DNA from: Oscillochloris sp.
GTDB lineage: Bacteria > Chloroflexota > Chloroflexia > Chloroflexales > Chloroflexaceae
Length of the DNA stretch: 62,723 bases
Assembly: GCA_012032775.1 (NCBI GenBank)
Contig: JAAUQO010000006.1
Location: 1-62,723 of the forward strand
Direction of reading: 5' to 3'
Shown here: piece by piece, positions 44,422-54,831 of the stretch
How the letters are laid out: each line of letters starts with the position of its first letter
How positions within the stretch are numbered: the first letter of the stretch is position 1
Program-made: the position numbers and the translations under genes
The notes under the pieces: generated by a model
Database searches by the model: none
Told to the model about the DNA's origin: nothing
Seen by the model: only the letters and a program-made list of their open reading frames with translations

Positions 44422-45210
44422 ATGATCACCCAGCAGTTCGACAATCACTCCCGCACCGCTGCCGGGAACCAGCGCAGCGTTGGCTCGCGTGGGCGACTGG
44501 GGCGCGATGAACGCGATCCCGCCGACGCCGAGACGCTGGTGCAGATGGATCTGGCCACTCTGGTGCGGCACTGTGCGACCGAAAGTGAACGATTTTACCG
44601 TGGGTTGCCGCACGACACATGTTACAGTTACGAGCTCTTTCGCCGGGCTCTGGTAGATCGTGATGAGCCGGCATGGGAACAGTTGTATCTGCATTACAGC
44701 GGATTGGTCGAAGGTTGGATCCGGCGCAGCGGTGCATTCAACAGCAGCGGCGAAAGCAGCGAATATTTCGTCGTCGGTGCATTTACCAAGTTCTGGCGCG
44801 CAATTGGCGCCGAACGCTTTACCTCATTCCCGACCCTGGCTTCGCTGTTGCAGTATCTCCAACTCTGCGCCACCAGTGTTGTGATCGACAGTGTCCGTGC
44901 GCAGTCGTGGTCGGAGATGTTGCCGGAAGAGACGATCACCTCGACCCATGGGCCACAAACATCGCCCGACGAAGAGGCGATGAACCGGGTCGATCGGCAG
45001 GAATTCTGGCGCTTTATCGACAGCCAGTTGAACAACGACACCGAGCGCGTGGTAGTCTACTGTTCGTTTGTCCTCGGCTTAACGCCGCGGGCAATTTATG
45101 CCCGGCGCAGCGAACTATTCGAGAGCGTCAACGACGTGTATAACGTCAAGCGCAATGTTCTGGGGCGGCTCAGCCGGAACACCCAACTGCGCCAATTGAT
45201 CGCATTGTAA
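44422..45210 (+). CDS. Divergent sigma-like transcription factor
   Basis: A 262-residue protein resembling an atypical ECF sigma factor. SYELFRRALVDRDEPAWEQLYLHYSGLVEGWIRR corresponds to region 2. A spacer follows, and NNDTERVVVYCSFVLGLTPRAIYARRSELFESVNDVYNVKRNVLGRL corresponds to region 4. The N-terminal 60 residues are extra and disordered. A terminator follows at 45288. The next gene on the same strand encodes a double zinc-finger protein that could be its anti-sigma factor. Confidence that it binds RNA polymerase is moderate. Confidence 0.7.
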   Translation: MITQQFDNHSRTAAGNQRSVGSRGRLGRDERDPADAETLVQMDLATLVRHCATESERFYRGLPHDTCYSYELFRRALVDRDEPAWEQLYLHYSGLVEGWIRRSGAFNSSGESSEYFVVGAFTKFWRAIGAERFTSFPTLASLLQYLQLCATSVVIDSVRAQSWSEMLPEETITSTHGPQTSPDEEAMNRVDRQEFWRFIDSQLNNDTERVVVYCSFVLGLTPRAIYARRSELFESVNDVYNVKRNVLGRLSRNTQLRQLIAL

Positions 45211-45287
45211 GGTTCGGTTCGCGGCTGGAACGCCGGCTCCAGGGTGTGATTTGTCGGCGTAGGATCCGCAAAATAAAGCCCTGCGAG

Positions 45288-45317
45288 GCCCGTATCAAAC
45301 CGATACGGGCTTTTTTT
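45288..45317 (+). terminator. Intrinsic terminator
   Basis: A 9-bp stem GCCCGTATC/GATACGGGC with a 5-nt loop, followed by seven T. It ends the sigma-like gene transcript. Confidence 0.92.
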
Positions 45318-45429
45318 CTTTTCGTAAAATCTACTATACAATGTAGGGGCTATGTAAAAACGCGGTAACGGTGCGTTTCTTACTATGCAATACGGGCGGA
45401 TCGAGCGGCGACGTGTCAGGAGCGCGGCT

Positions 45430-45822
45430 ATGGATTATGATGAAAGCTGGGATGAGGGCTGTGTAGCTCCGCCCGGCCTTTGGGGCGACGCTATCATGGC
45501 TGTAGTGGACGGTGAGGCCGACGAGGCGATGCTCGCCCATATGCGTGGCTGCCCGGCCTGTACGGCGCGCGTAGAGCGTATCCGGGCATTACAGCGGACG
45601 TTGCGTCGGCAGTTCTACCGGCTGTTTTGTCCGAGCACCGATCTGCTGGTTGACTATTGCCAGGGTCTACTCGATCCGTACCAGCGCGCCGTGATCGCAC
45701 ATCATGTTGCGATCTGCCCTTACTGTGCGGAAGAGTTTGCGTTGCTCGATCGGAATCTACCGGCGCATGATCTTTTTGACGTGGTCGGGTTGGCGCATTC
45801 CGGATTGCGTAGCGTGCTGTAA
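45430..45822 (+). CDS. Small protein with two anti-sigma-type zinc fingers
   Basis: A 130-residue protein with two HxxxCxxC motifs, HMRGCPACTARVE in the first half and HHVAICPYCAEEF in the second. Both are typical of zinc-binding anti-sigma domains. It has no membrane helix, so it is a soluble regulator. The frame opens 15 codons earlier at 45385; I prefer the ATG at 45430. It is separated from the sigma-like gene by a terminator, but the pairing suggests a functional link. Confidence 0.75.
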   Translation: MDYDESWDEGCVAPPGLWGDAIMAVVDGEADEAMLAHMRGCPACTARVERIRALQRTLRRQFYRLFCPSTDLLVDYCQGLLDPYQRAVIAHHVAICPYCAEEFALLDRNLPAHDLFDVVGLAHSGLRSVL

Positions 45823-45846
45823 CCAATGATATCTCAGATAACATAA

Positions 45847-45876
45847 AGCGGGCCGGCGTGATTGCGCCGGCCCGCT
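45847..45876. terminator. Bidirectional terminator
   Basis: A 12-bp stem beginning AGCGGGCCGGC and ending GCCGGCCCGCT, with a 6-nt loop, lies between the zinc-finger gene and GAPDH. Confidence 0.75.
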
Positions 45877-45912
45877 GTTGTCTCGGGCGTCGTAAACGCC
45901 CGAGTTCCCGCC

Positions 45913-46938
<1,026 letters not shown>

Positions 46939-47148
46939 GTGTTCTTGCCTCCTTCTCGGTAGGAGAATTCCGCGCCTCGTAACCATGGCGAACACGTCCG
47001 GCGGTAAGGTAATTCAGTAGAACTTGTGGTGCTACCGCTGCAATTGTTGCCGGACGAGGACGCGGATTATTATAGCATGCTGTGAGCGGCTTGCCGCGAT
47101 GACTTGTGCTACAATCGCTCGTATGCGGTCGAGTAGAAGGAGGGCGCA

Positions 47149-47817
47149 ATGGCGCTGACGATCGGGGTTGCGGCGTGCGTGTTGATACTCGCGTTGGTGG
47201 GTTTGATGCGCGGCCTGCGGCGAGGCATTGTCGCACTTGCCGGAACCTTGTTGGCCGCAGTCTTGATCGATCTCTGGCAGGCCCGCTGGATCAGTTGGCT
47301 GCGCGAGACGATGCAGTTTGAGCAGTGGGCGCTTCCGGCGTTTGTGCTGATTGCAATCATCTTTCTCGGGGTGACATTGCTGGTGGGTTATGGCGGAAGT
47401 ATTCTGCTGCCGCCGGAGAAACCCGGCGCCAACAACGCACTCGCTCGATTGTTGGGCGGCCTGATTGGGGCGATCAACGGGGCACTGATCGCAAGTTATC
47501 TGTTGCGCTATGCTTCAGAGATCTGGCCCGACGCCACAATCAGCACGTTGTTGGCCGGCTCGCCTGCGGCGTTAATTCTTAACACCTGGTTGCCATGGTT
47601 TATCCTGGCATTGGTGGGAACCACGGCAGTGTTCGTTATCTTGCGGGCCACCGTGCGCATCTCACGCGCTCTGAATGCTCGTCCAACGGCTGCGCCGCCC
47701 ACAATGCCGACGGCCAAAATACCGCCGACATCATCGTCATCGGTGGCGAACTCCAGCAGTCTGCGCGAGGCCGATCAGAAGTTGAGCGAGAAGATCGACC
47801 AACGGGCCGGGCGGTAA
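47149..47817 (+). CDS. CvpA-like membrane protein
   Basis: A 222-residue protein with four predicted membrane helices (about 4-20, 30-45, 60-82 and 145-165) and a disordered Pro/Ser/Thr tail. LALVGLMRGLRRGIVALAG and ARLLGGLIGAINGALIASYLL resemble CvpA (colicin V production) family helices. Function unknown; CvpA homologues affect envelope integrity. AGAAGGAGGG precedes the ATG. Hairpin 47824-47860 follows. Confidence 0.75.
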   Translation: MALTIGVAACVLILALVGLMRGLRRGIVALAGTLLAAVLIDLWQARWISWLRETMQFEQWALPAFVLIAIIFLGVTLLVGYGGSILLPPEKPGANNALARLLGGLIGAINGALIASYLLRYASEIWPDATISTLLAGSPAALILNTWLPWFILALVGTTAVFVILRATVRISRALNARPTAAPPTMPTAKIPPTSSSSVANSSSLREADQKLSEKIDQRAGR

Positions 47818-47823
47818 AAACGT

Positions 47824-47860
47824 AGGGCGCCACTATCGCAATTACCGATAGCGGCGCCCT
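47824..47860. terminator. Hairpin terminator between convergent genes
   Basis: AGGGCGCCACTATCG (47824-47838) pairs with CGATAGCGGCGCCCT (47846-47860) with one mismatch and a 7-nt loop. It sits between the CvpA-like gene and the convergent pyrophosphorylase gene. Confidence 0.7.
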
Positions 47861-47867
47861 GAAGGTT

Positions 47868-48980
47868 TTAGAATGAGATCGCGCGCTCGTTCAATGTTGT
47901 CCCCGGCCAGATCCGAATACTGCGCTCCAGGCGATTCTCGGGGCCGAAGCGGCACCCATCGCTGACAATTGCCCCATCGATAATGTGACAGTGCTCGCCG
48001 ATCTGATTGGCCCGGCCGAGTACGCAGTTGCGCAGCACCGACCCCTCGCCGATCTGATTGTTCTCCCAGAGCACCGCCCCTTCAAGTGAGGTATCGGGGC
48101 CGATCTGCGAGCCGGCGCCGATCACCGTCGGCCCGATCACCCGTGCGCCGCGGGCGATCTTTACACCGTGACCAAGTACTACCGGGCCGACCACCTGTGC
48201 CTGGGGGTGAATATCGGCATCGCCCTCAAGCCAGACCCGGTTGGCGATCTCTTTGCCGCGGAAGCGGTAATTCATCTTGCCGATCAAAATGTCGTGATGC
48301 ACATCAAGGTAGGTCTGCGGTTTCCCGATATCGGTCCAATACGCCCGCGAGGGAAAGCCGAACATTGGATCACCGGTTTGCAATACGACCGGGAACAGAC
48401 CGCGCTCGAACATGTAGAACTGATCCGGCGGCACATAGCGGAAGATCTCCGGTTCGATAATATAGGTGCCGGCATTGATCAGATTCGTGGTGATATCCAC
48501 TTCGCGGGGTTTTTCCAGAAAGCGGCGTACCCGGCCGTCGCTCTCGGTCTCGACAAGCCCGAACTGGGTCGGATCTTCGACCGGCGTGAGCGAGATCGTG
48601 AGCTTGCTCTTATTTTCGCGGTGATAATCCAACATCGCTCGCAGATCGAGATCGGTCATGACATCGCCGTTGAAAATAAAGGTCGAACCATCGAGCAAAT
48701 GTTCGACATTCTTCACGGCCCCGGCGGTGCCGCGAGGCTCAGGTTCCTCGACAATATGGATTTTCATCTCTAAATGCGAACCATCGCCGAGGGCGTCGCG
48801 GAAGCGATCGGCCAGGTACTGAACGGCGAGCACAACCTCATTGATGCCCTGATCGCGCAGGCGCAGCAGCATCCATTCGAGAAAGGGCTGATTGACCAAT
48901 GGAATCATCGGTTTGGGCGTGTTGCAGGTCAGTGGTCGCAGGCGCGATCCCTGGCCGCCGACAAGAATCACTGCTTTCAT
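47868..48980 (-). CDS. NDP-sugar pyrophosphorylase with left-handed beta-helix
   Basis: A 370-residue nucleotidyltransferase that joins a sugar-1-phosphate to an NTP. The N-terminal signature is VGGQGSRLRPLT..PKPMIPL (about 8-28), FNGDVMTDLD is the metal site, and AGTYIIEPE lies in the sugar loop. The last 120 residues form hexapeptide repeats (IHPQAQVVGPVVLGHGV and on). This architecture fits mannose-1-phosphate guanylyltransferase or a glucose-1-phosphate nucleotidyltransferase. The GDP-mannose dehydratase-like gene upstream supports GDP-mannose, but this is inference. AAGGAGG precedes the ATG. Confidence 0.9.
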   Translation of the reverse strand: MKAVILVGGQGSRLRPLTCNTPKPMIPLVNQPFLEWMLLRLRDQGINEVVLAVQYLADRFRDALGDGSHLEMKIHIVEEPEPRGTAGAVKNVEHLLDGSTFIFNGDVMTDLDLRAMLDYHRENKSKLTISLTPVEDPTQFGLVETESDGRVRRFLEKPREVDITTNLINAGTYIIEPEIFRYVPPDQFYMFERGLFPVVLQTGDPMFGFPSRAYWTDIGKPQTYLDVHHDILIGKMNYRFRGKEIANRVWLEGDADIHPQAQVVGPVVLGHGVKIARGARVIGPTVIGAGSQIGPDTSLEGAVLWENNQIGEGSVLRNCVLGRANQIGEHCHIIDGAIVSDGCRFGPENRLERSIRIWPGTTLNERAISF

Positions 48981-49315
48981 AGGCCTCCTTATGATCGCTG
49001 TCGTATGGTCGGCTATGGCACATGCAGCATTGGTACAACCTAGCTGCTCTGTGCATTATGGTAGCATTTTGCCGCTACGGAGACTGAACGTTGCCTGTCG
49101 TCAAACTGAGAATATTGTCATCCCTGGCTGAATAGAGCAATCCGACCAGAACCGAGAACCCGGCACCAGGAACCGCTGGATCAGGACGCAGAACCGACTT
49201 CACAACCCGGATAGGATCGCTATAGCTCACCGATGGAGATGAAGCGGTTGTGGTTAACGGCAGCGAATCAGGCGGCAAGCTGCGGGTAGGGTGCGCGGTG
49301 CAACGGAGCGGGCGC
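48981..49315. other. Intergenic region with no feature seen
   Basis: About 335 bp between the pyrophosphorylase start and the dehydratase stop, both leftward. No convincing gene, hairpin or promoter was found. The pyrophosphorylase probably has its own promoter here. Confidence 0.35.
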
Positions 49316-50287
49316 TTAACGCGAAGATCCGACCTCGGCGGCGACGATAGCACGCCAATAATCGAGAATATCGCGCAGAGTCTGGCGCAGCGTGATCTGC
49401 GGTTCCCACCCGGTATGCTCGCGGAGCAGCGTCGCATCACAACTGACGAGCGGAATATCGATCGGGCGCATCAATTCAGGGTTAAGGCGCAATTCAACCT
49501 GAGCCGTGCTTTCTTCAAGCAGAATGTCGAGCAGTTCACGCACCATCACCGGCCGACCGGAGCCGGCATTATAGACGGCGCCGCTCAGGCCGTGCTCCAT
49601 AGCCAGTACATACGCACGCACCATATCGCGCACATCGGTGAAATCGCGGCGGGCGCTCAGATTACCGACCTGAACAACCGGTGGCTGGAGGCCGTGCTCA
49701 ATCCGCGCGATCTGCCGCGCGAAGGCGGCGGTAACGAAGCGCTCATTCTGACGTGGGCCGATATGCGTGAAGGGGCGCACACGCACCACATCAAGCTGGT
49801 GGCTGAGGTGATACTGCTGCGCGAGGAGGCTCTGGGCGACTTTACTGACGCCATACGGACTGGTTGGCCGGAGCGGGCAATGCTCGTTGATCGGCAGATC
49901 CTCGGGGTCGATCTTGCCGTATTCTTCGTTGGTGCCGACGACCAGCACACGGGTGCGCATCCGATACTCGATCAGGGTGAGCAAAATATGCAATGCGCCG
50001 AGCGTATTTGTGGCCAGGGTAGCGGCCGGATCGCGAAATGATTCCGGGACAAACGGTTGGCCGGCGAGGTGATAAATGACCTGCGGCTGCACGGCTACAA
50101 TGGCGCGCATTGTTGCTTCAGGATCGGCAAGATCGGCCTGAACGACTTGCACGCGGCCTTGCAATTCCGGCAGGTGGATCAGGTCGGATCGCGAAAGCCC
50201 CCATACCTCCCAACCCTTGTGATCCAGCAAATACTCGGCGAGGTGGCCGGCAACAAAACCATTTATTCCGGTAATCAGTGCGCGCAT
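49316..50287 (-). CDS. GDP-mannose 4,6-dehydratase/GDP-6-deoxy-hexulose reductase-like
   Basis: Extended SDR of 323 residues. The NAD(P) motif is TGINGFVAGHL (6-16), GTNEEYG holds the catalytic Thr/Glu region, YGVSK is the Tyr/Lys pair, and RPFTHIGPRQ matches the substrate loop of GMD/RMD enzymes. It likely makes or reduces GDP-4-keto-6-deoxymannose for rhamnose- or fucose-type glycans. I chose the ATG at 50287 (MRALITGINGF); the 41-codon upstream extension overlaps the carH promoter region. It may act with the downstream pyrophosphorylase. Confidence 0.85.
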   Translation of the reverse strand: MRALITGINGFVAGHLAEYLLDHKGWEVWGLSRSDLIHLPELQGRVQVVQADLADPEATMRAIVAVQPQVIYHLAGQPFVPESFRDPAATLATNTLGALHILLTLIEYRMRTRVLVVGTNEEYGKIDPEDLPINEHCPLRPTSPYGVSKVAQSLLAQQYHLSHQLDVVRVRPFTHIGPRQNERFVTAAFARQIARIEHGLQPPVVQVGNLSARRDFTDVRDMVRAYVLAMEHGLSGAVYNAGSGRPVMVRELLDILLEESTAQVELRLNPELMRPIDIPLVSCDATLLREHTGWEPQITLRQTLRDILDYWRAIVAAEVGSSR

Positions 50288-50350
50288 AATTCCGTAGAGG
50301 TAATCGTGATTTAAACCATTCTGTTGCGTTACGGTTCGCTGTGCATTTCG

Positions 50351-50379
50351 TTGACAGGGTTTGTGCAGCGTGGTACAAT
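50351..50379 (+). promoter_or_regulatory. carH promoter
   Basis: -35 TTGACA (50351-50356), 17-bp spacer and -10 TACAAT (50374-50379), with predicted start near 50386, giving carH a leader of about 195 nt. TACA and TGTA elements flank the -10. Confidence 0.75.
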
Positions 50380-50581
50380 ATAATTGCAATTGTAGCACGC
50401 TTTTGTTCAAGGGCGTCAGTAATACGTAAGTATGAAACTGACAATTTTGATATCAGGGTGCGAAACGCCTCGGGCGTACTGTATATGCGGTTGCTAAGGC
50501 GGATGTGGCGGGCGGAGGATGGTCGGAAGTGAAGGGATCGCCCGACATTCGACAACGCAAACGCCGGGAAAGCGAGCCAAT

Positions 50582-51526
50582 ATGGCACAGTCGAATTTTC
50601 TCTCGCAGTTTTCGGAAAAACCTCGTTACAACACCAAAGCGGTAGCCCAGGAAACAGGTGTGCCTGCGGACACATTTCGAGCCTGGGAGCGACGTTATGG
50701 TGTGCCGCGGCCACAGCGTACCGAAGGCGGGCATCGGTTGTATTCGGAACGCGACATCGCTACTATCCGCTGGTTGCGTGATCGGACAGCCGAGGGATTG
50801 ACGATCAGCCAGGCGATTGCGCTGATGTCGGACGGCAGCGAGTCGAATTTGTCGTGGCTGAGCACGGCTGTTGACACCGAGCCGCATACCTGGGAGCGGC
50901 TTAACAGTCGTTTGTATGCTGCGCTGACCGACTTTGATTCAACCAGGGCCGAGCAGATTTTGGGTGAAGCGTTTGCGCTCTACCCGCTGGAAGAGGTCTT
51001 TCTCAAGCTGGTTCAGCCGGTTATGACGGATATTGGTGAGCAGTGGCATAACGGCAAGATCACGGTTACGGCCGAGCACTTCGCCACACAGTTCGTACGG
51101 CGGAAGCTGTCGGGATTGTTCAATACCTACAATATTACCGACGGGCGAGGGCTGGTGTTGGTCGGTTGTGCGCCGTCGGAGCAGCATGATCTCGGGGCTT
51201 TGATGCTGGCGGTTTTCCTGGTTCGCCACGGCTGGCAGGTGATCTACCTGGGGCCGGAAGTGCCGCAACGGGATCTGATCGAAACCGTGCGACAGTTGCA
51301 GCCCGACATTGTTTGTATGTCGGCTTCGACGACGGAAACCGCGACACAATTGTTGGAAGTCGGTCGGGCGATCCATTCGTTGCCGCCACCAACGCCGCAG
51401 TTCGGCTACGGCGGCCGGGCCTTCAATCTGAATGCGGTGCTGACCAATAAAATGCCGGGCCAGTTCCTTGGTAAGGATGCTCAGGAAGCGCTTGATGCCA
51501 TTGCTTCGCTCATCGGTAATCGCTAA
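50582..51526 (+). CDS. carH: CarH-type B12-dependent photoreceptor regulator
   Basis: A 314-residue MerR-family protein with a C-terminal cobalamin domain. The helix-turn-helix is YNTKAVAQETGVPADTFRAWERRYGVPRPQRTEGGHRLY (15-54). The helical light-sensing bundle has the diagnostic Wx9EH: W155, then E165-H166. The B12 domain carries the axial His in SEQHDLG (H202) and later FGYGGRAF. CarH binds adenosylcobalamin in the dark as a tetramer that represses carotenoid genes; light breaks the Co-C bond and releases DNA. The start at 50582 fits the fold. crtB follows 206 bp downstream. Confidence 0.92.
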   Translation: MAQSNFLSQFSEKPRYNTKAVAQETGVPADTFRAWERRYGVPRPQRTEGGHRLYSERDIATIRWLRDRTAEGLTISQAIALMSDGSESNLSWLSTAVDTEPHTWERLNSRLYAALTDFDSTRAEQILGEAFALYPLEEVFLKLVQPVMTDIGEQWHNGKITVTAEHFATQFVRRKLSGLFNTYNITDGRGLVLVGCAPSEQHDLGALMLAVFLVRHGWQVIYLGPEVPQRDLIETVRQLQPDIVCMSASTTETATQLLEVGRAIHSLPPPTPQFGYGGRAFNLNAVLTNKMPGQFLGKDAQEALDAIASLIGNR

Positions 51527-51690
51527 CTTTGCTGTGTGATCGAGAGCCGACGTGGCATCCGTCGGCTCTTTTGTTACGTAGATCCGAGCAGAAATATGTA
51601 CCACGCTTGTGGGGATTTGCCGAAATAGCGCGAACCCCGTATAGTGAGATGTAGAAACTTCACATTCGCTTGCTTTACCTGTGCGACTAT

Positions 51691-51720
51691 GATGTACGGT
51701 GATGTACGGTACAGGTTGTA
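51691..51720 (+). promoter_or_regulatory. Candidate CarH operator before crtB
   Basis: Two exact tandem 10-bp repeats GATGTACGGT (51691-51710), then ACAGGTTGTA, give four TGTA/TACA cores in 30 bp. They overlap the -10 like TATGAT (51688-51693) and the start region, suiting repression. CarH sites in other bacteria are built from repeated TACA-containing units. Confidence 0.6.
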
Positions 51721-51732
51721 AAGGAGCGCTGC

Positions 51733-52734
51733 GTGTCCCTCCATCCGCTGACTTCTCTGGCCCTGGGCGCCGGTCGCCCGACGATCGTCAAACCATTGCC
51801 GGCCGAGGAACAGCTGGCGCAGCTTTTTCATCTTTCTGAACTTAGCACCGCTGTCGGCAGCGATGAACGCCCTCCACACGAGTCCCACAGTCTGCAGGAC
51901 GCCTACGCTTTTTGTGAGCGGGTCATTCGTCAACACTCAAAAAGTTTCTTCTTTAGTACGCAGTTCTTGCCCAACGCTAAACGGCGTGCGGTGCGGGCAT
52001 TGTACGCCTTTTGTCGTATCACCGATGACACCGTCGATATGGCCACCGGCGATCCGGCCCGGGCGCTGGCGACATGGGTGCGCCAGGTGCGCGCGGCCCG
52101 GCCAATCAGCCACGATCCGGTGTTGTTGGCCTGGTACGATACTCGTACGCGCTACAACCTTGCGCCGGAGTTGGTGAGTGAGTTGCTGGCCGGGGTGGCG
52201 ATGGATCTGACGATCCATCGCTATGCGACCTTCGCCGATCTCTGGTTATACTGTTATCGCGTCGCGTCGGTTGTTGGCCTGTTGAGTATGGGGATTCTGG
52301 GCCATGGGCCGGGTGCTGAACCGTATGCGATCAAGCTCGGCGTTGCGCTGCAGATGACGAATATTTTGCGCGATGTGGGCGAAGACGCGAAGCGTGGACG
52401 GGTCTATCTGCCGCAAGAAGACCTGGATCGTTTCGGTATCGGCGCCGATGAGATTCTGGCCGAGGTGTACGACGATCGGTTCCGGGCGTTGATGCAGTTT
52501 GAAGTTGCGCGGACGCACCGGTTGTATGAAGAGAGCAAGCCGGGTTTGGCGCTGTTAACGTCCGACAGCCGGTTTGGTGTGGCGGCGGCGGCGGAGGTAT
52601 ATCGCGGTATCCTTGACAAGTTGGCTGCGAATAACTACGATGCCTATACCCGCCGGGCATATTTGCGTAACCGCGAGAAGTTGGCGCGGGTGCCGAAGAT
52701 CTGGTGGGATTTGTACAAAATTCGCTATAGCTAG
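51733..52734 (+). CDS. crtB: Phytoene/squalene synthase
   Basis: A 333-residue head-to-head prenyl synthase that condenses two GGPP to phytoene, the first carotenoid step. The two aspartate-rich motifs are YAFCRITDDTVD (about 98-109) and QMTNILRDVGEDAKRGRVYLP (about 207-227). The N-terminal 45 residues are extra. The start is a GTG at 51733 with AAGGAG 8 nt upstream. Position after CarH and the TGTAC repeats suggests light control. A squalene-type reaction cannot be ruled out from sequence alone. Confidence 0.93.
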   Translation: MSLHPLTSLALGAGRPTIVKPLPAEEQLAQLFHLSELSTAVGSDERPPHESHSLQDAYAFCERVIRQHSKSFFFSTQFLPNAKRRAVRALYAFCRITDDTVDMATGDPARALATWVRQVRAARPISHDPVLLAWYDTRTRYNLAPELVSELLAGVAMDLTIHRYATFADLWLYCYRVASVVGLLSMGILGHGPGAEPYAIKLGVALQMTNILRDVGEDAKRGRVYLPQEDLDRFGIGADEILAEVYDDRFRALMQFEVARTHRLYEESKPGLALLTSDSRFGVAAAAEVYRGILDKLAANNYDAYTRRAYLRNREKLARVPKIWWDLYKIRYS

Positions 52735-52743
52735 AGTTTACAG

Positions 52744-53300
52744 ATGACGACAGGTGATATATTGAACGCTCAACGTGCATCCGGTTGGCCGCGCTGGATT
52801 TTAGATACCATCCTCTGGATACTGTTTCTCGGCCCGATTGCGTCGCCGTTGTTGCGGGCAACCGGCTTGCCGTTGTTGAGCGAGAGCGGTGGCTTGGCCC
52901 GCGATCTGATGGCGACGTATATTTGCCCCACCCCGGAACGATCGCTGCTGATGTTCGGATTGCCGATGGCAGTCTGTGCGCGTTGTTGGGGCGCCACCTT
53001 CGGCCTCTGGGCGGCCCGGTTGCTCGTTGTGCGCTCCGGTGATACGGGGCGCTCGCGGTTTTCCGCAGCTTGCATTGGATCGTACGCCTGTTCCTCTGCG
53101 CGCTGCCGTTTGCATTCTGGCCGCTTGAAATTGTCGGCCATTACGATGGCTGGTGGTTCGCTCCGATCTGGTTGCTGTTGATCAATGGCGCACAGGCCGG
53201 GTTTTTTGCCGGTCTGTTCTTCTGCTCGATCTGGCCGGGACTCTGGCCGGCGACGGAGGTTGAACCTGCGGCTTCAGGCGCGCATTCAATGCCGGCTTGA
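52744..53300 (+). CDS. DUF2085 membrane protein, frameshifted
   Basis: About 185 residues with four membrane helices once one base is restored in the GGGG run at 53046-53049. The first frame holds CPTPERSLLMFGLPMAVCARCWGATFGLW, the DUF2085 cysteine motif (C and CARC). The second frame continues AVFRSLHWIVRLFLCALPF to the stop at 53300. The cysteines may bind a metal. Function unknown. It begins 10 bp after crtB and is probably in the same transcript. Confidence 0.8.
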
Positions 53301-53482
53301 TAGCCGGCCCATGAGCCTGGGTCGGGATGGGTTGCGAAGACTCCGCACTCTAAATTTGCCCTCTGCATGTAGTTACAGACCTGTCGGGTGACGCACACAG
53401 GTGTCAACATCAGCTATGATGGAGCCTGGTGTGTTCACTTGCCGGGTCTTTTCGATTTTTACTCGTCATCCAAGGATATTTT

Positions 53483-54749
53483 ATGTTTCGCATATCTGTG
53501 TTGCTGGTGGTGGCACTGCTGCTTGCAGGCTGTCAGTTTGATCTCGGATTGTCGGGCGCCGGCCCAGACCCGACGGTGATGGCGTTGCAAACGCAAGTAT
53601 CGTTGATGGAGCAGATTGATCGCCCGTCGGCAACAGCGCTGCCGCCACGCCCGACTGATCCGCCGCTGCCGACCATTCCACCGCAACCGACGATCGCTGC
53701 ATCGCTGGCCGAGGCGGCGATTGAGCAAGAACGCTTGTTGGTGGAATTATATCGCCGTGCGAGTCCGGCAGTGGTTAGTATTGAAGTTGTGATCGACGCA
53801 GGCGCGAATCTGCCTGAGGATCATCCGACCTTGCCCGGCGTCCCCGATGGGCCGAGTGGTCAGGGTTCAGGGTTTTTGTACGACGATCAGGGCCATATCG
53901 TCACCAACAACCATGTGATCGAAGGCGCGAGCCGGTTGCAGGTGCGGTTCTTCGATGGGACGACCATCCTGGCCGATTTGATCGGCACCGATCCCGATAG
54001 CGACCTGGCCGTGATCAAGGTGCGTGAGCTGCCGCTGGGTGTTGCTCCACTGCTGCTGGCCGATTCACGCGAGGTTGTGGTGGGCCAGACCGCGATTGCG
54101 ATCGGGAATCCCTTCGGTGAGCAGAATACGCTGACGGTTGGGGTGGTAAGTGGATTGGGCCGTACGCTGCGTGGCCCGGCCCGTAGCTTTGGGACGTTCA
54201 GCATTCCGAATATCATCCAGACCGACGCGGCGATCAATCCGGGCAACTCGGGCGGGCCGTTGTTGAATGCGCGGGGCGAAGTGATCGGCGTGAATACGGC
54301 GATCGCAGTGAGTTTCGGCAGCACAGCGTTTGAAGGCGTCGGGTATGCGGTGCCGTCGGGAATGGTATCACGCGTGGTGCCGGTATTGATCAGCGAGGGG
54401 CGTTATGCACATCCCTGGATGGGGATCAGTATGGTGTCGCTTGATGCATTGCTCGCCGATCGGTTTGAGCTGCCGACGACGCGTGGTGTCCTGGTGACGA
54501 CCGTGCAGCCGGGGAGTCCGGCGGCGCAGGCCGGTTTGCAAGCCGGGGGCAATCGGAGCGTTACAATGGCGGTTTGATCAATCTCGGCGGCGATATTATT
54601 GTGGCGATCAACGGCCAGCCGGTGTCCGACAGTGATCAACTGATCGGTGTTCTTGACCTTGAACATGTGGTCGGCGATACGATTACCTTGACCGTATTGC
54701 GCGACGGCGCGCCGAGGATGTGGACTTGATCCTGGAGGCGCGACCGTAA
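53483..54749 (+). CDS. HtrA/DegP-family serine protease lipoprotein, frameshifted
   Basis: A roughly 422-residue periplasmic or surface protease. The lipobox LLAGC (C17) and a Thr/Pro-rich linker (about 35-70) are followed by a trypsin-like domain with His in NNHVIEG, Asp in DPDSDLAVIKV and Ser in NPGNSGGPL, then one PDZ domain (HPWMGISMVSL). Two missing bases break the end: in the GGGGG run at 54545-54549 (restores GGQSERYNGGLINLGGDIIVAING) and near 54713-54717 (restores GAPEDVDLILEARP, stop at 54749). Likely role is envelope protein quality control. Confidence 0.88.
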
Positions 54750-54831
54750 CTGTAGGATAGAAGATACAGGACCTTGGTGCCTGGTTGTTGATGCTTGCGA
54801 TCGTGCGATCAGCATCGGCAATCGGGCATTT

